A stretch of DNA of 64,000 nucleotides from contig OY986973.1 of NCBI GenBank assembly GCA_963920575.1, positions 10,842,895 to 10,906,894 on the forward strand, written 5' to 3'. This DNA comes from Narthecium ossifragum. Its lineage: Eukaryota; Streptophyta; Magnoliopsida; Dioscoreales; Nartheciaceae. Below, piece after piece: positions 1-10,203 of this stretch (position 1 is its first letter; the number at the start of each line of letters is the position of its first letter). The position numbers and the translations under genes are program-made. The notes beneath the pieces are model-generated. The model saw only the letters and a program-made list of their open reading frames with translations, made no database searches and was not told the DNA's origin.

Positions 1-334
1 CATCACGGAAATAAGAAATACACCGGGAACATGGCATAGATAGATAATATCGCCGAAAAAATCATGAAAACCATCAAGGAAGCAAGCCAACTCCTAAGCT
101 AGCATACTTCAATCCAAACCCTAGAGACCAAATCCACGATTTGGGTAGGAAGCCCTACCTCTAGGCGTCGAGAACTCGTCCTTCCCCTTCTTCCGCCGCG
201 ATCGTTGTGGCCTCCGAGCTCGCCACCAGTCGCCTCTCTCCTCAGGCCGTGGGTCGCCTCCAGTCGCAGTCGCGGACGCCGCCTCTACTCTCTCTCCGAT
301 CCACCGCCGCCGTTCCCTCGCGCTCTCTGTCGCG

Positions 335-375
<41 letters not shown>

Positions 376-742
376 TCAACAGTGCCCTAGCGGCTGCGGG
401 AGAGAAAGAAAGGATCTTATAAGATCCACTGATCTTGGATTCTGGCCGTTAGATTAGCTAGAACTAATCACAGCCAAACAAACATCGATCTACACGATCC
501 AACTCAGATCCTCTGATCTGTAGCTCTCCTAATGGTCTACTCAAACACATACATCATCATAAGGCCGTGTGTGCATTACGCGTGTGTGAAACCACCCGAC
601 AGGGCGCAATTTGACCAAATTGCCCCTGGGGTCGCAAAGAGGCCATGCGATCAGCCGATCGCACTCGACGCAGAAACAGGCCAAGAAGGGATCGACCCTC
701 GACCGACGCGGTCAAGCTGGGTCGGAGGAACGGGTCCTCACA
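1..742 (-). mobile_element. Tekay-type LTR, 5' part (minus strand), cut by window edge
   Basis: Bases 561-742 are the reverse complement of the 5' end of the Tekay-type LTR that starts at 61921. They share the GGGTCCTCACA terminus (732-742), the AAATTG(A)CC/CAATTT block and the GTGTGTGCA...GTGTGTGAAAC block. Further left the match fades, but a CCTACC/GGTAGG stretch near 140-165 recalls the LTR's GGTAGG...CCTACC segment, so I infer that the whole stretch to the window edge is LTR. The terminus abuts a plus-strand LTR piece, which suggests that one element inserted into another. The other end is outside the window. Confidence 0.55.
337..369. repeat. (CT)n microsatellite
   Basis: Uninterrupted CT dinucleotides, about 16 units, inside the GC-rich part of the left-edge LTR piece. 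Confidence 0.95.
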
Positions 743-1172
743 GACACTATTGTGTTCCCTCCCTTTGTGTGTGTCGTAGTGTAGTGTCCCTGCTGAGCTT
801 AGTTGCTCACTCGTACCCGGGCTGTGTTTTACAGGTGCAGGCGTCAGCTCTTCTTCGGTGGCCCCTACTGGGCAGGTGTTTGGTGACGTGGGGGCGTCTG
901 GCAGTGCTTGAGGAGCGGTGATCATTTGTACCCTTTTTGATAGATAGTCTCCTTTGGGAGTGATGTATAACTTGTTAAACCCTGCTTGAGGTTTTGTAAT
1001 ATTATATTCTATCCAGTTGAGGTTGTTGATCATTTTCTTTGCTTTAAGGGTATTTATGAATTGCTAGGGAGACCACTAGGTTAGAGGGAAACCTAGCCAA
1101 AATTTCCGCGTTTGTTAGGTTTTGGTTCGCGTCGCCCAGCCCGGTTGGGCCTGCGTGGGTCGGGGCGCGACA
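743..1172 (+). mobile_element. Tekay-type LTR, 3' part (plus strand)
   Basis: This stretch matches the last about 430 bases of the complete LTR at 54567-56994. It has GACACT.TTG..TTTCCCTC, TGTGTCGTAGTGTAG, CCCGGGCTG.GTTTT.CAGGTGCAGGCGTCAG and the terminal GGGTCGGGGCGCGACA. It ends exactly at the LTR terminus CA (1171-1172). No primer-binding site follows (AGAATAATAAATT), so this is an LTR remnant and not the start of an element. Confidence 0.8.
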
Positions 1173-2339
1173 AGAATAATAAATTGCTCAACATAGACAT
1201 CCGGTACTTACTTTGTATTCAAATCCAACATTTCTTTTATTATGCATTGATCTTCGATACTAATGTGCCGATGCCCAGGATATGACTTTATCTGGTAATT
1301 ATGTTTGAATGTAAGAATTTTCACAGGCTACTAAGATGAAAATGAATAGTCTGTAATATTCATACCTTAATAACCTTCTTCTTTACAGGTGTGTCGTTGC
1401 CGGAATGAACCTCCACTTATATGTCTCCTTTCTGCTCCAACCCCTCCCCATTCTCCCCATCCTTCTACTCCATCCCCTCCCCCCTCCTCCCCGAGCAGCC
1501 TAATCTTATGCTTCTTCCCCTCTTCACCCCCCCCCCCCGCCCCCCCCCCCCCCCTCCTTCCCAAGCTGATCACCCTTCTCCTCATTATTCTGCTCCTTCT
1601 TCTCTCCCCCCTCATTCCCATGGTATCTTGCGCGTCAAGAGAATAGAGAAGAAAATCAAACATCAAAGTGGCTACAATAGCTATCATACCTTGATCTACA
1701 TGCCTTTGTTTCCATTTTTGAGTTATAGCCATGTCTCTGTTGCTTGAGAAAGGGTAGATCTTCTCCTTGGGATGGTAGGGCGGTGCCTTTCCTTGGGAAA
1801 GAGTGGAAGCCCATCGCGGCGCTGTGGAAGCCCAAATGGCGGCCACGATGAGGGGAACGCAAGAGAAGAGGAAGATGTTGAGATTTTGGTTTGAGAGAGC
1901 TCGTTGGTAGAGAGAGAGGGAGATAGAAGAAGGAGACATGATGGGTTAGTAAGGAGTTTGAAGGAATTTATGGGTAAATTTTTATATGAAGTATAATCGG
2001 TATTGATCATGTATACGGTGACATGGCAGGACTGAGTCAGCCAAGGTGAGGGGCAATTTAGCCCAGATCTAAAATAGTGCCATTTATGTGCAATGAAAAG
2101 CATTAGTGGCACCAGGTTGCATTGCAAAATGCAACAAGAAGTGCCATTAATATGCAAATTGTTCTTCTTAGATTATAACCTTGAGGTCGATCGGCTCTCA
2201 AAGGAGGTTTGGTATGTGCCAATGGGCAGAGTTGTGTCAACAGGGACGGGGTGTTGTCCGCACTGGCCCAAAGGTAACATAATTTTATACTCCCAACCTT
2301 TTGGGCTCAAATAAGGAAGAACAAAAAAATTGAGTGCTA
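1173..2339. other. No confident gene; C-rich tract and one possible exon
   Basis: Non-repetitive sequence between LTR debris and the LINE relic. It contains a poly-C tract (about 1528-1553) and pyrimidine-rich stretches. Long frames crossing the C tract are low-complexity. The only coding-like signal is the possible minus-strand exon at 1690-1939. Confidence 0.6.
1690..1939 (-). CDS. Possible first exon of an unrecognised small protein
   Basis: On the minus strand an ATG at 1939 opens about 83 codons of balanced composition and ends at a good donor (CAAG|GTATGAT, complement of 1683-1690). The predicted peptide begins MSPSSISLSL, has a hydrophobic stretch around residues 22-38 (LFSCVPLIVAAIWAS), and then a basic, soluble part. 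I do not recognise the family and found no convincing second exon to the left, so this may be a gene fragment or chance. It is listed only because it is not low-complexity. Confidence 0.22.
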
Positions 2340-2574
2340 GTTTGTAATAAATTAGGAGAGATTTATAACACCGGAGTCCTTAAAGTTGTTGGGTTTTTTC
2401 CTCCCATGAGGCTCGACGGTGGTGGATGAAGAATCGATGGTGGTGCAAGCGTCAACGCGTCGAGGCTGCCCGAGCGTTGAGCGAGTGTCGAAGACTCGAG
2501 GCCACTCGAGCGTCGAGGGGCTCAATTCCCACTTTGAGCATAACGGTAGATGAGTGGTTTCAAGAGGTGAGACA

Positions 2575-2889
2575 ATCAATGCTCATTAATTGATTGGGGC
2601 GAATGGTCATGACTCCATGAATCGCCTGTGCCGACCAATGGGTGAAAGAGGCACGACCATCCTCCAATCGCCAGAAAGCCACTATACCACCTTGCCTCCC
2701 TCCTGACAGCCAAAGGTAACAGCCCCAATCAACCCCGATGCAATCCTGAAGCCAGTCAAACTTAACCTTAGTAATCAAAACATCAGCCAACAAGATAACT
2801 GAGAGGGCATGATCATTCAGAAGCCGGAAGAAGGTGCGAACCACACGCCCAAGGCCTACACCACGTCAGTTCCAATAGATCACAGTCAT
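2575..2889 (-). pseudogene. LINE ORF2 N-terminus: endonuclease (EEP) fragment
   Basis: The frame starts MTVIYWN at 2889, but a TGA stands where plant LINEs have a C or a similar residue before RG.GLGR.VRTF. It continues with motifs typical of the N-terminal endonuclease/exonuclease/phosphatase domain: RTFFRLL, LADVLITK and SGGRQGGIVAFWR, the last corresponding to the GLSGGLAL.W region. The usual ETK metal-binding Glu is not conserved (position read as DVLITK). The frame closes near 2575. With no downstream reverse transcriptase this is a dead fragment. Confidence 0.65.
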
Positions 2890-2929
2890 TTGGTAACTAT
2901 ATCATCAACCAGTTGCTCGCATGGTATCA

Positions 2930-3455
2930 CTATACATTGCCTCTTCCTCTGCCCATCGTTCTCTGTCTCCTAAGCCATCCACGGGAGGCCACCACCAATG
3001 CTAAGTCTTCCATACCTTCATCCTCCCATTCACGCGCCTCAGCTTCAACTTCTTTGGTGCTCTCTTTTTCCATAGCTAGATACAAAGGAGTTTCCACGCC
3101 AAGAACAGTAACCAGCTTTTGAAATCCCTCAGCATGAATCTTGTCTAAGTCGGGTCCAGCACCTGGTTGGGTTTGCCTCCGATCTGGTCGATCCCTTGAT
3201 TCCAAGCTAGTTGAGCCATTTCCACTCGAGTGGGCCGAGTCCACCAAGGAGCTGAACAGATTATGGCCCAACTCGTTACTTGGTCTAATCAATTTAGATG
3301 ACTCAGCAGTGGTTCGAGAACCTTCATCCCTCTTCCCTTTATTAGATGGATCGAGACCTTCCAATCCAGATCCACCCTCTACCCTCATCTTTGTCGGCTT
3401 CTCCACAACCCCATCGCCTCTGCCATCCTTCCTCTGATGTGTTCCCCTCTCCATC
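2930..3455 (-). pseudogene. LINE ORF1, C-terminal part
   Basis: The open minus-strand frame ends just before ORF2 (gap about 40 bp). It is hydrophilic and rich in Arg, Glu, Ser and Asp, as expected for the linker and tail after the zinc knuckle in plant LINE ORF1. Its 5' end abuts the solo LTR at 3456. Across that LTR the frame joins in phase to the piece at 5643-5837 once one target-duplication copy is removed. The codons before 3455 (TDLQ|MERGTH) straddle the insertion point. Confidence 0.55.
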
Positions 3456-5637
3456 TGTCGCGCCCCGACCCACGTAGGCCCATCCGGGCCGGGCGACACG
3501 AACCGGAACCTAACAAACTGCGGAAACTTTTAGCGAGGTTTCCCTCTAACATAGTAGTCTCCCTAGCAATTCATAAATACCCTTATAATTAAAGCAATTA
3601 ATCACAACCTCAAGCTGATATAAAAATTATACTAAACCTCAAACAGGGTAAACATTTATACATCAATCTCCCGTATGAGGCTATCTATCCAAAAAGGGGT
3701 ACAAAAGATCACCGCTCCTCAAGCACTGCCAGACGCCGCAACATCACCAAACACCTGCCTGGTAGGGGCTACAGAAGAAGAGCTAGCGCCAGCACCTACA
3801 AAACACAACCCGGGTAGGAGTGAGCAACTAAGCTCAGCAGGAAAACTACACTACGATACACACAAGGGAGGGAACACAACAGTGTCGCCCCCAAGCAAAG
3901 CCTAGGTGTATACATGGGTCCCATAACCCCATCGGATGTCCAGAACACAGGCTCCCAGCACTGCAGACTCATAGCAGGACACAGAACACTGCTGACAGGA
4001 AAGGGCACCGCTGAGTAGACACCTCAGAAACTCAAGAGTCAGAGAACGCAGGGTACCGGCTACACCTCAGGACTTGGCTCGAGTCCGACACCACCTCTAA
4101 ACATCAAACAACATGTATCCGAGTCATCTACACCTATCATTGATATCGATTGAATACTACAATCGGATCCTGGACCACGGTACCCGCGATGGTCCTAGAG
4201 CTAGATCCGGGCTATCCGAAAGCCCCGAATCGGCGATCAACCCATTGCCAGCGTCCTACTCTTATGCAACTAATGCACAACAACAATGCATGTTATGATC
4301 ACACGCAAGAAATATAGATAGGCATGCAGCAATATGTGATGATAATCAACAAGGTCTGGGCACGGCACCTTGCTGGCCCTGGATGGTGAACAGGTAAGTA
4401 AGGTTTAGGGACTGCTGCAGTGGTTCCACCACCGACTGCCAGACAGTCCACCAACAATGCCTGCACCGGGAAGCAGCCCTGCAAACAACAGCTAACAAAC
4501 CACGCAGGTAAAGCCCTCGGCGCACGCCGGCATGCAAGGCTAGGGAAAGCTGTAGAGCTACTCGCCCGCTTATTCTAAACATTCCAGGAGTCATCACTCT
4601 CCTGTTCACCACTGCACTATTATAGGGCTAACATGCTTAAAGGTATGTACAAGGTATAAAGCAATAAAGAAAACTGGACATACAAAGCCCCGCGGGCAAA
4701 GGGCTACTGAAGAACACTTCTCAACCACTAGAGAGATCGATCTTCTGTACCCAAGAGATCAATCTGTTTAGTTTTTAGAAGTTTTCGTCCCGGTCAAGCC
4801 AAACGCGATCGATCTTTTCTGACAGAAAGATCGATCTTAGTCGTGACCCGGGACCCATCGACGTCAACCAAGAAAAGATCGAACTTCTCCACCAAGAGAT
4901 CACTCTTGGTCGGGCTGGCATGACGCCCCACAAAACTGATCGATCTTTTTTCAAAAGATCGATTTGAATGGGTTTACCGACGATCGGACGGCGAGAAATA
5001 TCGCCGGAAAACTCTACCAAATCCCACAAAACCTTAGGATCTAGTAGTACAAAGGACCAAGAGTCCAAAACAGGTACATACATGGAAACCAAACATTGCT
5101 AATCGACGGATTTAAGTAAAAGAACACAAATCAAACTCAAAACTTCCAAAAATCGGAAACGATTGTAGGTAGGATCCCTACCTAAGCAAAAGCAGCTTCA
5201 ATCCCAGCTGCTGAGCCTTGGATCATCCTCAACCTCTCTCAAATTCGTCAGATCTGAACTCAAGATCGACGGATTTCAAAAGGATTTAAGGAAATCTGTT
5301 GCATCCGCTTTATAGGCGGACGAACCGACCTATGAGGGATCGATTTTTTCTGAAAAAAAGATCGATCTCTCATGACAATCACAGTTTGACTTTCTGGCAC
5401 AACGAGATCAATCTCTTTGCAAGAGAAGATCGATCTCCTTTATGCAGGAAGCTAGACTTGGGCTATAACTCAAGCCCAAGCCCGGATCTTTCGATCCCGG
5501 GTCCAACTAACAAACACTAACATAAACAAGGTCAGTGTGTGCACACGCGGGTGTGAAACAAACCAACAAGGCGCAATTTACCAAATTGCCCTTGCGATCT
5601 ACAACGAGCCACAGGAGTAGAGGGACGGGTCCTCACA
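3456..5637 (-). mobile_element. Solo LTR of the Tekay-type family, minus strand
   Basis: It begins TGTCGCGCCCCGACCC, the reverse complement of the LTR 3' end GGGTCGGGGCGCGACA, and ends GGGTCCTCACA, the reverse complement of the TGTGAGGACCC start. It is 2,182 bp long against 2,428 for the complete left LTR at 54567. Flanks are CCATC (3451-3455) and CAATC (5638-5642), a 5-bp target duplication with one mismatch, so this is a solo LTR left by recombination and not a truncated element. It carries six pairs of GATC palindromes (see 4735-5435). Confidence 0.9.
4735..5435. repeat. Paired GATCGATC palindromes in solo LTR
   Basis: GATCGATC or one- to two-mismatch forms start at 4735/4757, 4807/4829, 4877/4898, 4938/4957, 5338/5360 and 5406/5428. 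The spacing within pairs is 22, 22, 21, 19, 22 and 22 bp. Several pairs are flanked by TTTT...AAAA so that the pair forms a larger inverted repeat. Confidence 0.85.
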
Positions 5638-5642
5638 CAATC

Positions 5643-5832
5643 TGTAGATCCGTCCGATCCTCCATCAACGGTGGTTTCTTCACCTGCCAAATGCCACTTG
5701 GCCAAGCTCCATCAGCGGACACTCTTTGACAAGCGCCCTCCTGCGTCGCACGCAATCCGTCCTGCTGTTGTCGTCTTCCTCGGGCTCCTTGATGTTCGCG
5801 TCGTACGACATGCCACTCGCCAGCGGCCGCTG
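5643..5832 (-). pseudogene. LINE ORF1, middle part
   Basis: About 63 codons of the LINE ORF1 lie between the two solo LTRs. The frame joins the 7543 side through the GTACC target duplication (residues RRWY|QRPLASG) and leads to a basic, acidic-spotted linker. A shift of frame is needed near 5680 to continue to the 3455 side, because the upstream frame meets TGA while the neighbouring frame carries QVKKPP. I infer this from frame continuity, not from a database match. Confidence 0.45.
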
Positions 5833-5837
5833 GTACC

Positions 5838-7537
5838 TGATATCGCTCAAATGTGTCACAACACAGCAGTCGCGGTGCAGTACAGCATAAGAGAGGTCGA
5901 ACCCACAGAGAGACAAGCAGAAAACGACCAAAACGCAAATAACAATGTATTGAAGACAAACGAGAACTTAAGAAGTAACTAAATTAGATCAAAGGATTTA
6001 ATAATAATGAATATTAACTAAAGATATCAGGATTTGAATAAGGCTAGGCATCGGGAATCACTTCACTCGGATTTAGGTTCTTCTCTTCTCAATGGTTCAT
6101 ATAATACTCAGTTAAGGGATTCACATCCCAATCACCTTAACCGGAAGATATAGAACTATAAACTAACAAATTATATAAATGTCTCTTCCTACGATTGATT
6201 CTTCCTTTTAAAACTCTAACTTCATCCTACCAAAACCTAAGAATATACGATACCGGCTGTCACTACAGGCAACGTATAGCAAAAGTTCATCGGGGCAAAG
6301 CCCTAACCCTATCTTACCATATCTCTAAGAATACACAATACCAACTCTCACAATCGGCAATGCATAGCAAAGATTTCACGAGATAAAGTAGGTAAACAAT
6401 AGATAAAACTATGGGATTATAAATTCATGAAAGAAGCATGACTAGATTCATAATATTAATCATCCACATAGAAATATATAATTTGAAAATAATTCTTGAA
6501 GATTCAATACATAGAAAAGAGTTTAACAATAAAGTTTGAAACTATGAACCATGATGGAGAAGAAATCCTAATCCTTGCTAGATCATCCGTCCGCCATGCC
6601 CGTAGACTACTCGGCCATAGATGGAGATTTCTTCATCTTCCTCCTTCAAAAAAGATCAGAAAAAGTCTCTTGGGAAGCCCCCAAAATTTCCCTAAGAAGG
6701 CCTATTTATAGCCCCCAAGTAACCCTAACTCGGATTAGATCTGAGCCTTTGATGTTCTTCACGAGTAAACAGATGATCGATCATCATAGGAGTGATGATC
6801 GATCATCTACATCATATCGTTTTGGTTACTGCTTGCATCCTGCAAGTGATCGATCATCACGAGAAGCGATGATCGATCACTTCGTTGTGATGGTAAATGA
6901 CGCCTCTTGAATGATCGATCATCCAAGGCAGTGATGATCGATCATTCAACTCCTTGCTCTCTGTCAATCTGTCAACGCACATGTATGATCGATCATCACA
7001 TGAGTGATGATCCATCATTTGAAATAATGCTCTCTGTCACTTCAATTTACTTAAATGATCGATCATTTGAAGGGTATAATCGATCATTTGAAGGGAATGA
7101 TCTGAAGTAGATGATCGATCATAGCAAATTCTGCTCTCTGGCACTTCAATGATCGATCATTTAGAAGGGATGATCGATCATTTAATCCTGCATATTTACT
7201 GTTATGCCACTCAGCCTGCGCCACTGGTGCTAAACATGCTGTAACTTTCTTTAGGAAACTTGGAATCACGAACCGTAAAATTCTCCAGAAACTAGACTTC
7301 AAGAGCTTTCCAATGGTGTATGGCACATCATCTGGTTCTTCATGATCAGGTACAGGTTAATCTTCCAAGTTGACCCATATAATCTTTTCAGCTTATTTTA
7401 GCTCCAATTTCCTGCATTTTTCAAACAACTATAACATATAGATATAAAAATAGTAATAAAGATGTTGATTAAGGATAATAATCTAGCAATTGAGATGGTT
7501 ATAAAACTGTTCAGAGTGCACTTTCATGCACTCATCA
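5838..7537 (-). mobile_element. Solo LTR, Athila-like family (minus strand), exact GTACC target duplication
   Basis: It starts TGATATCGCTCAAATGTG and ends GCACTCATCA (TG...CA), and is flanked by GTACC at 5833-5837 and again at 7538-7542. It resembles the LTRs at 28216 and 35941 in its ends (TGAT.GCTC.CAAATG...ACTCATCA) and in a GTCGAACC.ACAG block near the start, so I assign it to a related family in the same orientation. Length 1,700 bp. It is packed with ATGATCGATCAT palindromes. No internal region is left. Confidence 0.88.
6775..7179. repeat. Array of GATCGATC palindromes in solo LTR
   Basis: Exact GATCGATC starts at 6775, 6797, 6848, 6871, 6913, 6936, 6987, 7057, 7113, 7151 and 7172. Near copies are at 7008 and 7079. 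Most are in the longer palindrome ATGATCGATCAT. They come in pairs 21-23 bp apart, with 40-70 bp between pairs. Confidence 0.92.
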
Positions 7538-7542
7538 GTACC

Positions 7543-8315
7543 ACCGCCGGCATGATCGGTATCGGTTCCTGTTAGTGCCCTCCTTCTCAAAACCCGGTGG
7601 AACATCCTCCATAGTCACCTCCGGCGACTTTCCGGCAGCCCCTCTTGACAAGTGCACTTGGGTTTCCTTCACTCCCGCTTCCTTCATAGCCATCCTGAAC
7701 CTACACAACCCGGCTCCATGCTCAATCCGAGCGCAATGTTCACAGATTGAGACATTCTCATATGTGAAACTCACAATCTAGTTCCACATCTAGTAGTAAC
7801 AGGTACCTCTAACTTCACCATCCTACTAATGTCCATTTCGACACATACACAGGCATACATGCCTCTCTCTACATCCTTCTTCACCAGATCCACCTGTAGT
7901 GGTAACCAAACTGAGGATACAATCATGGTAATGTCCTCAGGAACAGGACAGAAATCCTCTCGCCAGCGTAGGAAGAGAGCATTCTTTCAAAGACCGAACA
8001 TGGCCCCTTCGTTAGAACGTGATGAAAATCCATCTCATTGGAAAATTGGGAAACGAAGACCCCCTTTGCCATATCTATAACCTTGAAGCTGTCCGTTGTG
8101 CTCCATAGTTGTGATAACTTGTGTTTGAGGACTCCAAGTAGTATCCTGCGGCCAAGAAATCTCCCAAACAGGGAGTATCTCCACTTCCGACAGCAACGAT
8201 CAAGAAGCTCATCCTCCAAGACAACCTCGTCGGCATACAATGGCCTAGCCGAGCCATCTCCTCTTCCGTGACCCTCGAGGGCTTGGGTCAGAAGTGGCCC
8301 CTCATCGCTCAGCAT
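7543..8315 (-). pseudogene. LINE ORF1, N-terminal part (DUF4283 and CCHC zinc knuckle)
   Basis: The frame starts MLSDEGP at 8315. Residues about 45-125 show the plant-LINE DUF4283 pattern: LWSTTDSFKVIDMAKGVFVSQF, then LTKGPCSVF. A later frame (7774-7543) has VSFTYENVSICEHC followed by C-x2-C-x4-H-x4-C (CEHCARIEHGAGLC), the zf-CCHC_4 knuckle that follows DUF4283 in these proteins. The two parts lie in different frames with a stop near 7923, so the gene is broken. ORF1p is an RNA-binding protein of the LINE RNP. Confidence 0.7.
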
Positions 8316-8389
8316 CTATGAAATCGGAGGATCAGAAGTGGCCCCTCGTAGGGAGGATGACAGCGGACGATGACTAAAGACTTAATTTG

Positions 8390-8860
8390 TCAACGTGGCT
8401 CTGCTAAACTATTTCGTTACTTAACTTAATTAGTATCATGCGTCTGCTAAACTAATTTTTAATCCCTTAATTAGTGCTGTGAAGACTTAGAATCATGGCT
8501 CTGCTAAACTATGTGTTTATGTTTTTAATTGGTGTTGTGAAGGATATATGCCTCTGATGGATGGTTTTTTATATTCGTGTCTTGTCTTTTGGTGTTGTTG
8601 TGAAGGATGTTTCTTCACTGAACTTATGAATCATAGCTCTGCTAATTAACCTAGTTGTTTCTTTTATCTTTTTATTTGATGTTGTGAAGGATGTCTCTGG
8701 TATTGGATGGTTTTTTGTATTCGGGTCTTTTCTTTTGGTGTTGTGGAGGATGTTTCTATGATGAACTTAGATTCATCGCTCTTCTAAATTATCTCTTTAA
8801 CTTTTAACTGGTCTTGCGATGTCTCTGATGGATGCTTTTTTCGTATTTTGTCTCTAACTA
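8390..8860. repeat. Diverged tandem repeats, about 140-bp unit
   Basis: Units begin with (G)CTCT(G)CTAA near 8390, 8497, 8636 and 8779. They share GGTGTTGTGAAGGATG, TCTCTGATGGATGGTTTTTT and TATTCG(T/G)GTCTT. The two central units are full length (about 140 bp) and the outer ones are partial. They lie directly upstream of LINE ORF1. Confidence 0.7.
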
Positions 8861-8968
8861 TATTATGTTGGAAACTTTGTAGCCGTTGTGTGACAACGTA
8901 TTTGTAGCTAAGAAGTATTGTATAATATAGGGGGTATTTGTCTGGCTTTGGGCTTATATATATATAAT

Positions 8969-10153
8969 TGTTGACGAGGGAATCTTGTCGTAGATTGGCG
9001 ATGGTCAAACTTAGTCTAAATAAAAAATCAGAGACATGTTAAGGTTCAACTCCTTCAAACAAGGTTCGAACAGAGGCGTCTAATTAAATGGAGAAGATGA
9101 TCAAGCGTAATTAAATTATACCTAATGAAATAACAGTAAAAGAACTGAATATGAATCTAAATTATACTGTAAATAGAATCTAATTTAATCTAAGATTATC
9201 CTAATTAACTAATTAAACTAGGAGAATTAAGAACAGTTACTGTAAAATAAGAACAGAAACTATCTATTTTAACCTAATTAAATCTAGATTAATCCTAAGT
9301 TGATCCTACAATCAGAAAGTACAGAAACTGGGTAAATAAATTGGTTTAACTTACTCTAAGATTAATCTAAGATAATTAAACTTACATTAATTCTAAGTTA
9401 ACCTACCGGGAAGAAAAGAAGTGAAAATCCCATAATCCTAAATTAAACTATCGGAAAGAACCAAAAATGGAAAAGATGAAAACCAATCATATTAACTACA
9501 TTATGCTAAGAAAACGATAAAGAAAAGCATTAATAAAACCAGAGATCTTCATTAATGAATCTAGAAACTTACAGGTACAAACGAAACGAAAATATCCATG
9601 CTCATAGGCTGGTACAAGAGTGTCAGGGGGTTCTACAGTGGTGAAGAGAAAGTTGTTTATATCTAAGAACCTAATAAATGTTGCCTTGAGTGGTGATGGC
9701 GCAAATGAAGGAGATCGTGCGTTAACTACGTCACAACGGCTTCTTCCACGTTTTGCTCTGGTTTGGAGAGTACACATTGTCGATGATCATTCATTACGCA
9801 CGTCATCATTATGTTGGATTACTTATCGTTCTTTGTCCACGTCATACCTGCATGTGTTTTATGACTTTAATTGGCACATGTTTAATTGCTTCTGGACGAT
9901 AGCTTCAATTGGTTTGTTTTGTCTTGACTTTTGATCGTCCATTCTTCTTTGTCTACTTCACATTCATTTTTGGCCGATGACTTGGTACCTTATCTTATGG
10001 ATGACGTTCTGTCCTTTCTCATAAACATACAATCGTCCATTTGGACGATGGTTTTTATCTGGACGATGAAACCATGTACTTATTGATCATTGATCATCGC
10101 TTGTTTCACTTACGTGTCCGTCATTTATTGTTTAGCCATTATTTTGACTAACA
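8969..10153. mobile_element. Probable solo LTR or LTR-like insertion (TGTTGA...TAACA)
   Basis: AT-rich segment starting TGTTGACGAGG and ending TTTTGACTAACA, which gives the TG...CA ends and short inverted termini (TGTTG/TAACA) typical of Copia-type LTRs. The 5-bp flanks (ATAAT and ATTAA) do not match. A 26-bp direct repeat, TTGTCTGGCTTTGGGCTTATATATAT, lies just outside on both sides (about 8938-8963 and 10178-10203). No coding sequence is seen. Repeated TGGACGATG motifs occur near 10030-10070. Confidence 0.35.
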
Positions 10154-10203
10154 ATTAATATATCTCTTTATAGGTGATTGTCTGGCTTTGGGCTTATATA
10201 TAT

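Larger units (their letters stand above)
2340..8390 (-). mobile_element. Decayed plant LINE (L1-type), interrupted by two solo LTRs
   Basis: Minus-strand L1-type remnant: ORF1 (DUF4283 plus CCHC) from 8315 down to about 2930 and the start of ORF2 (endonuclease) at 2889-2575. Two solo LTRs (5838-7537 and 3456-5637) split ORF1. Removing each LTR with one copy of its target duplication rejoins the reading frame across the junction, which shows that the LINE is older than both insertions. ORF2 breaks off near 2340, so reverse transcriptase is absent. The order of domains, DUF4283 then zinc knuckle then basic tail then apurinic-type endonuclease, is the usual one for plant LINEs. Confidence 0.8.
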
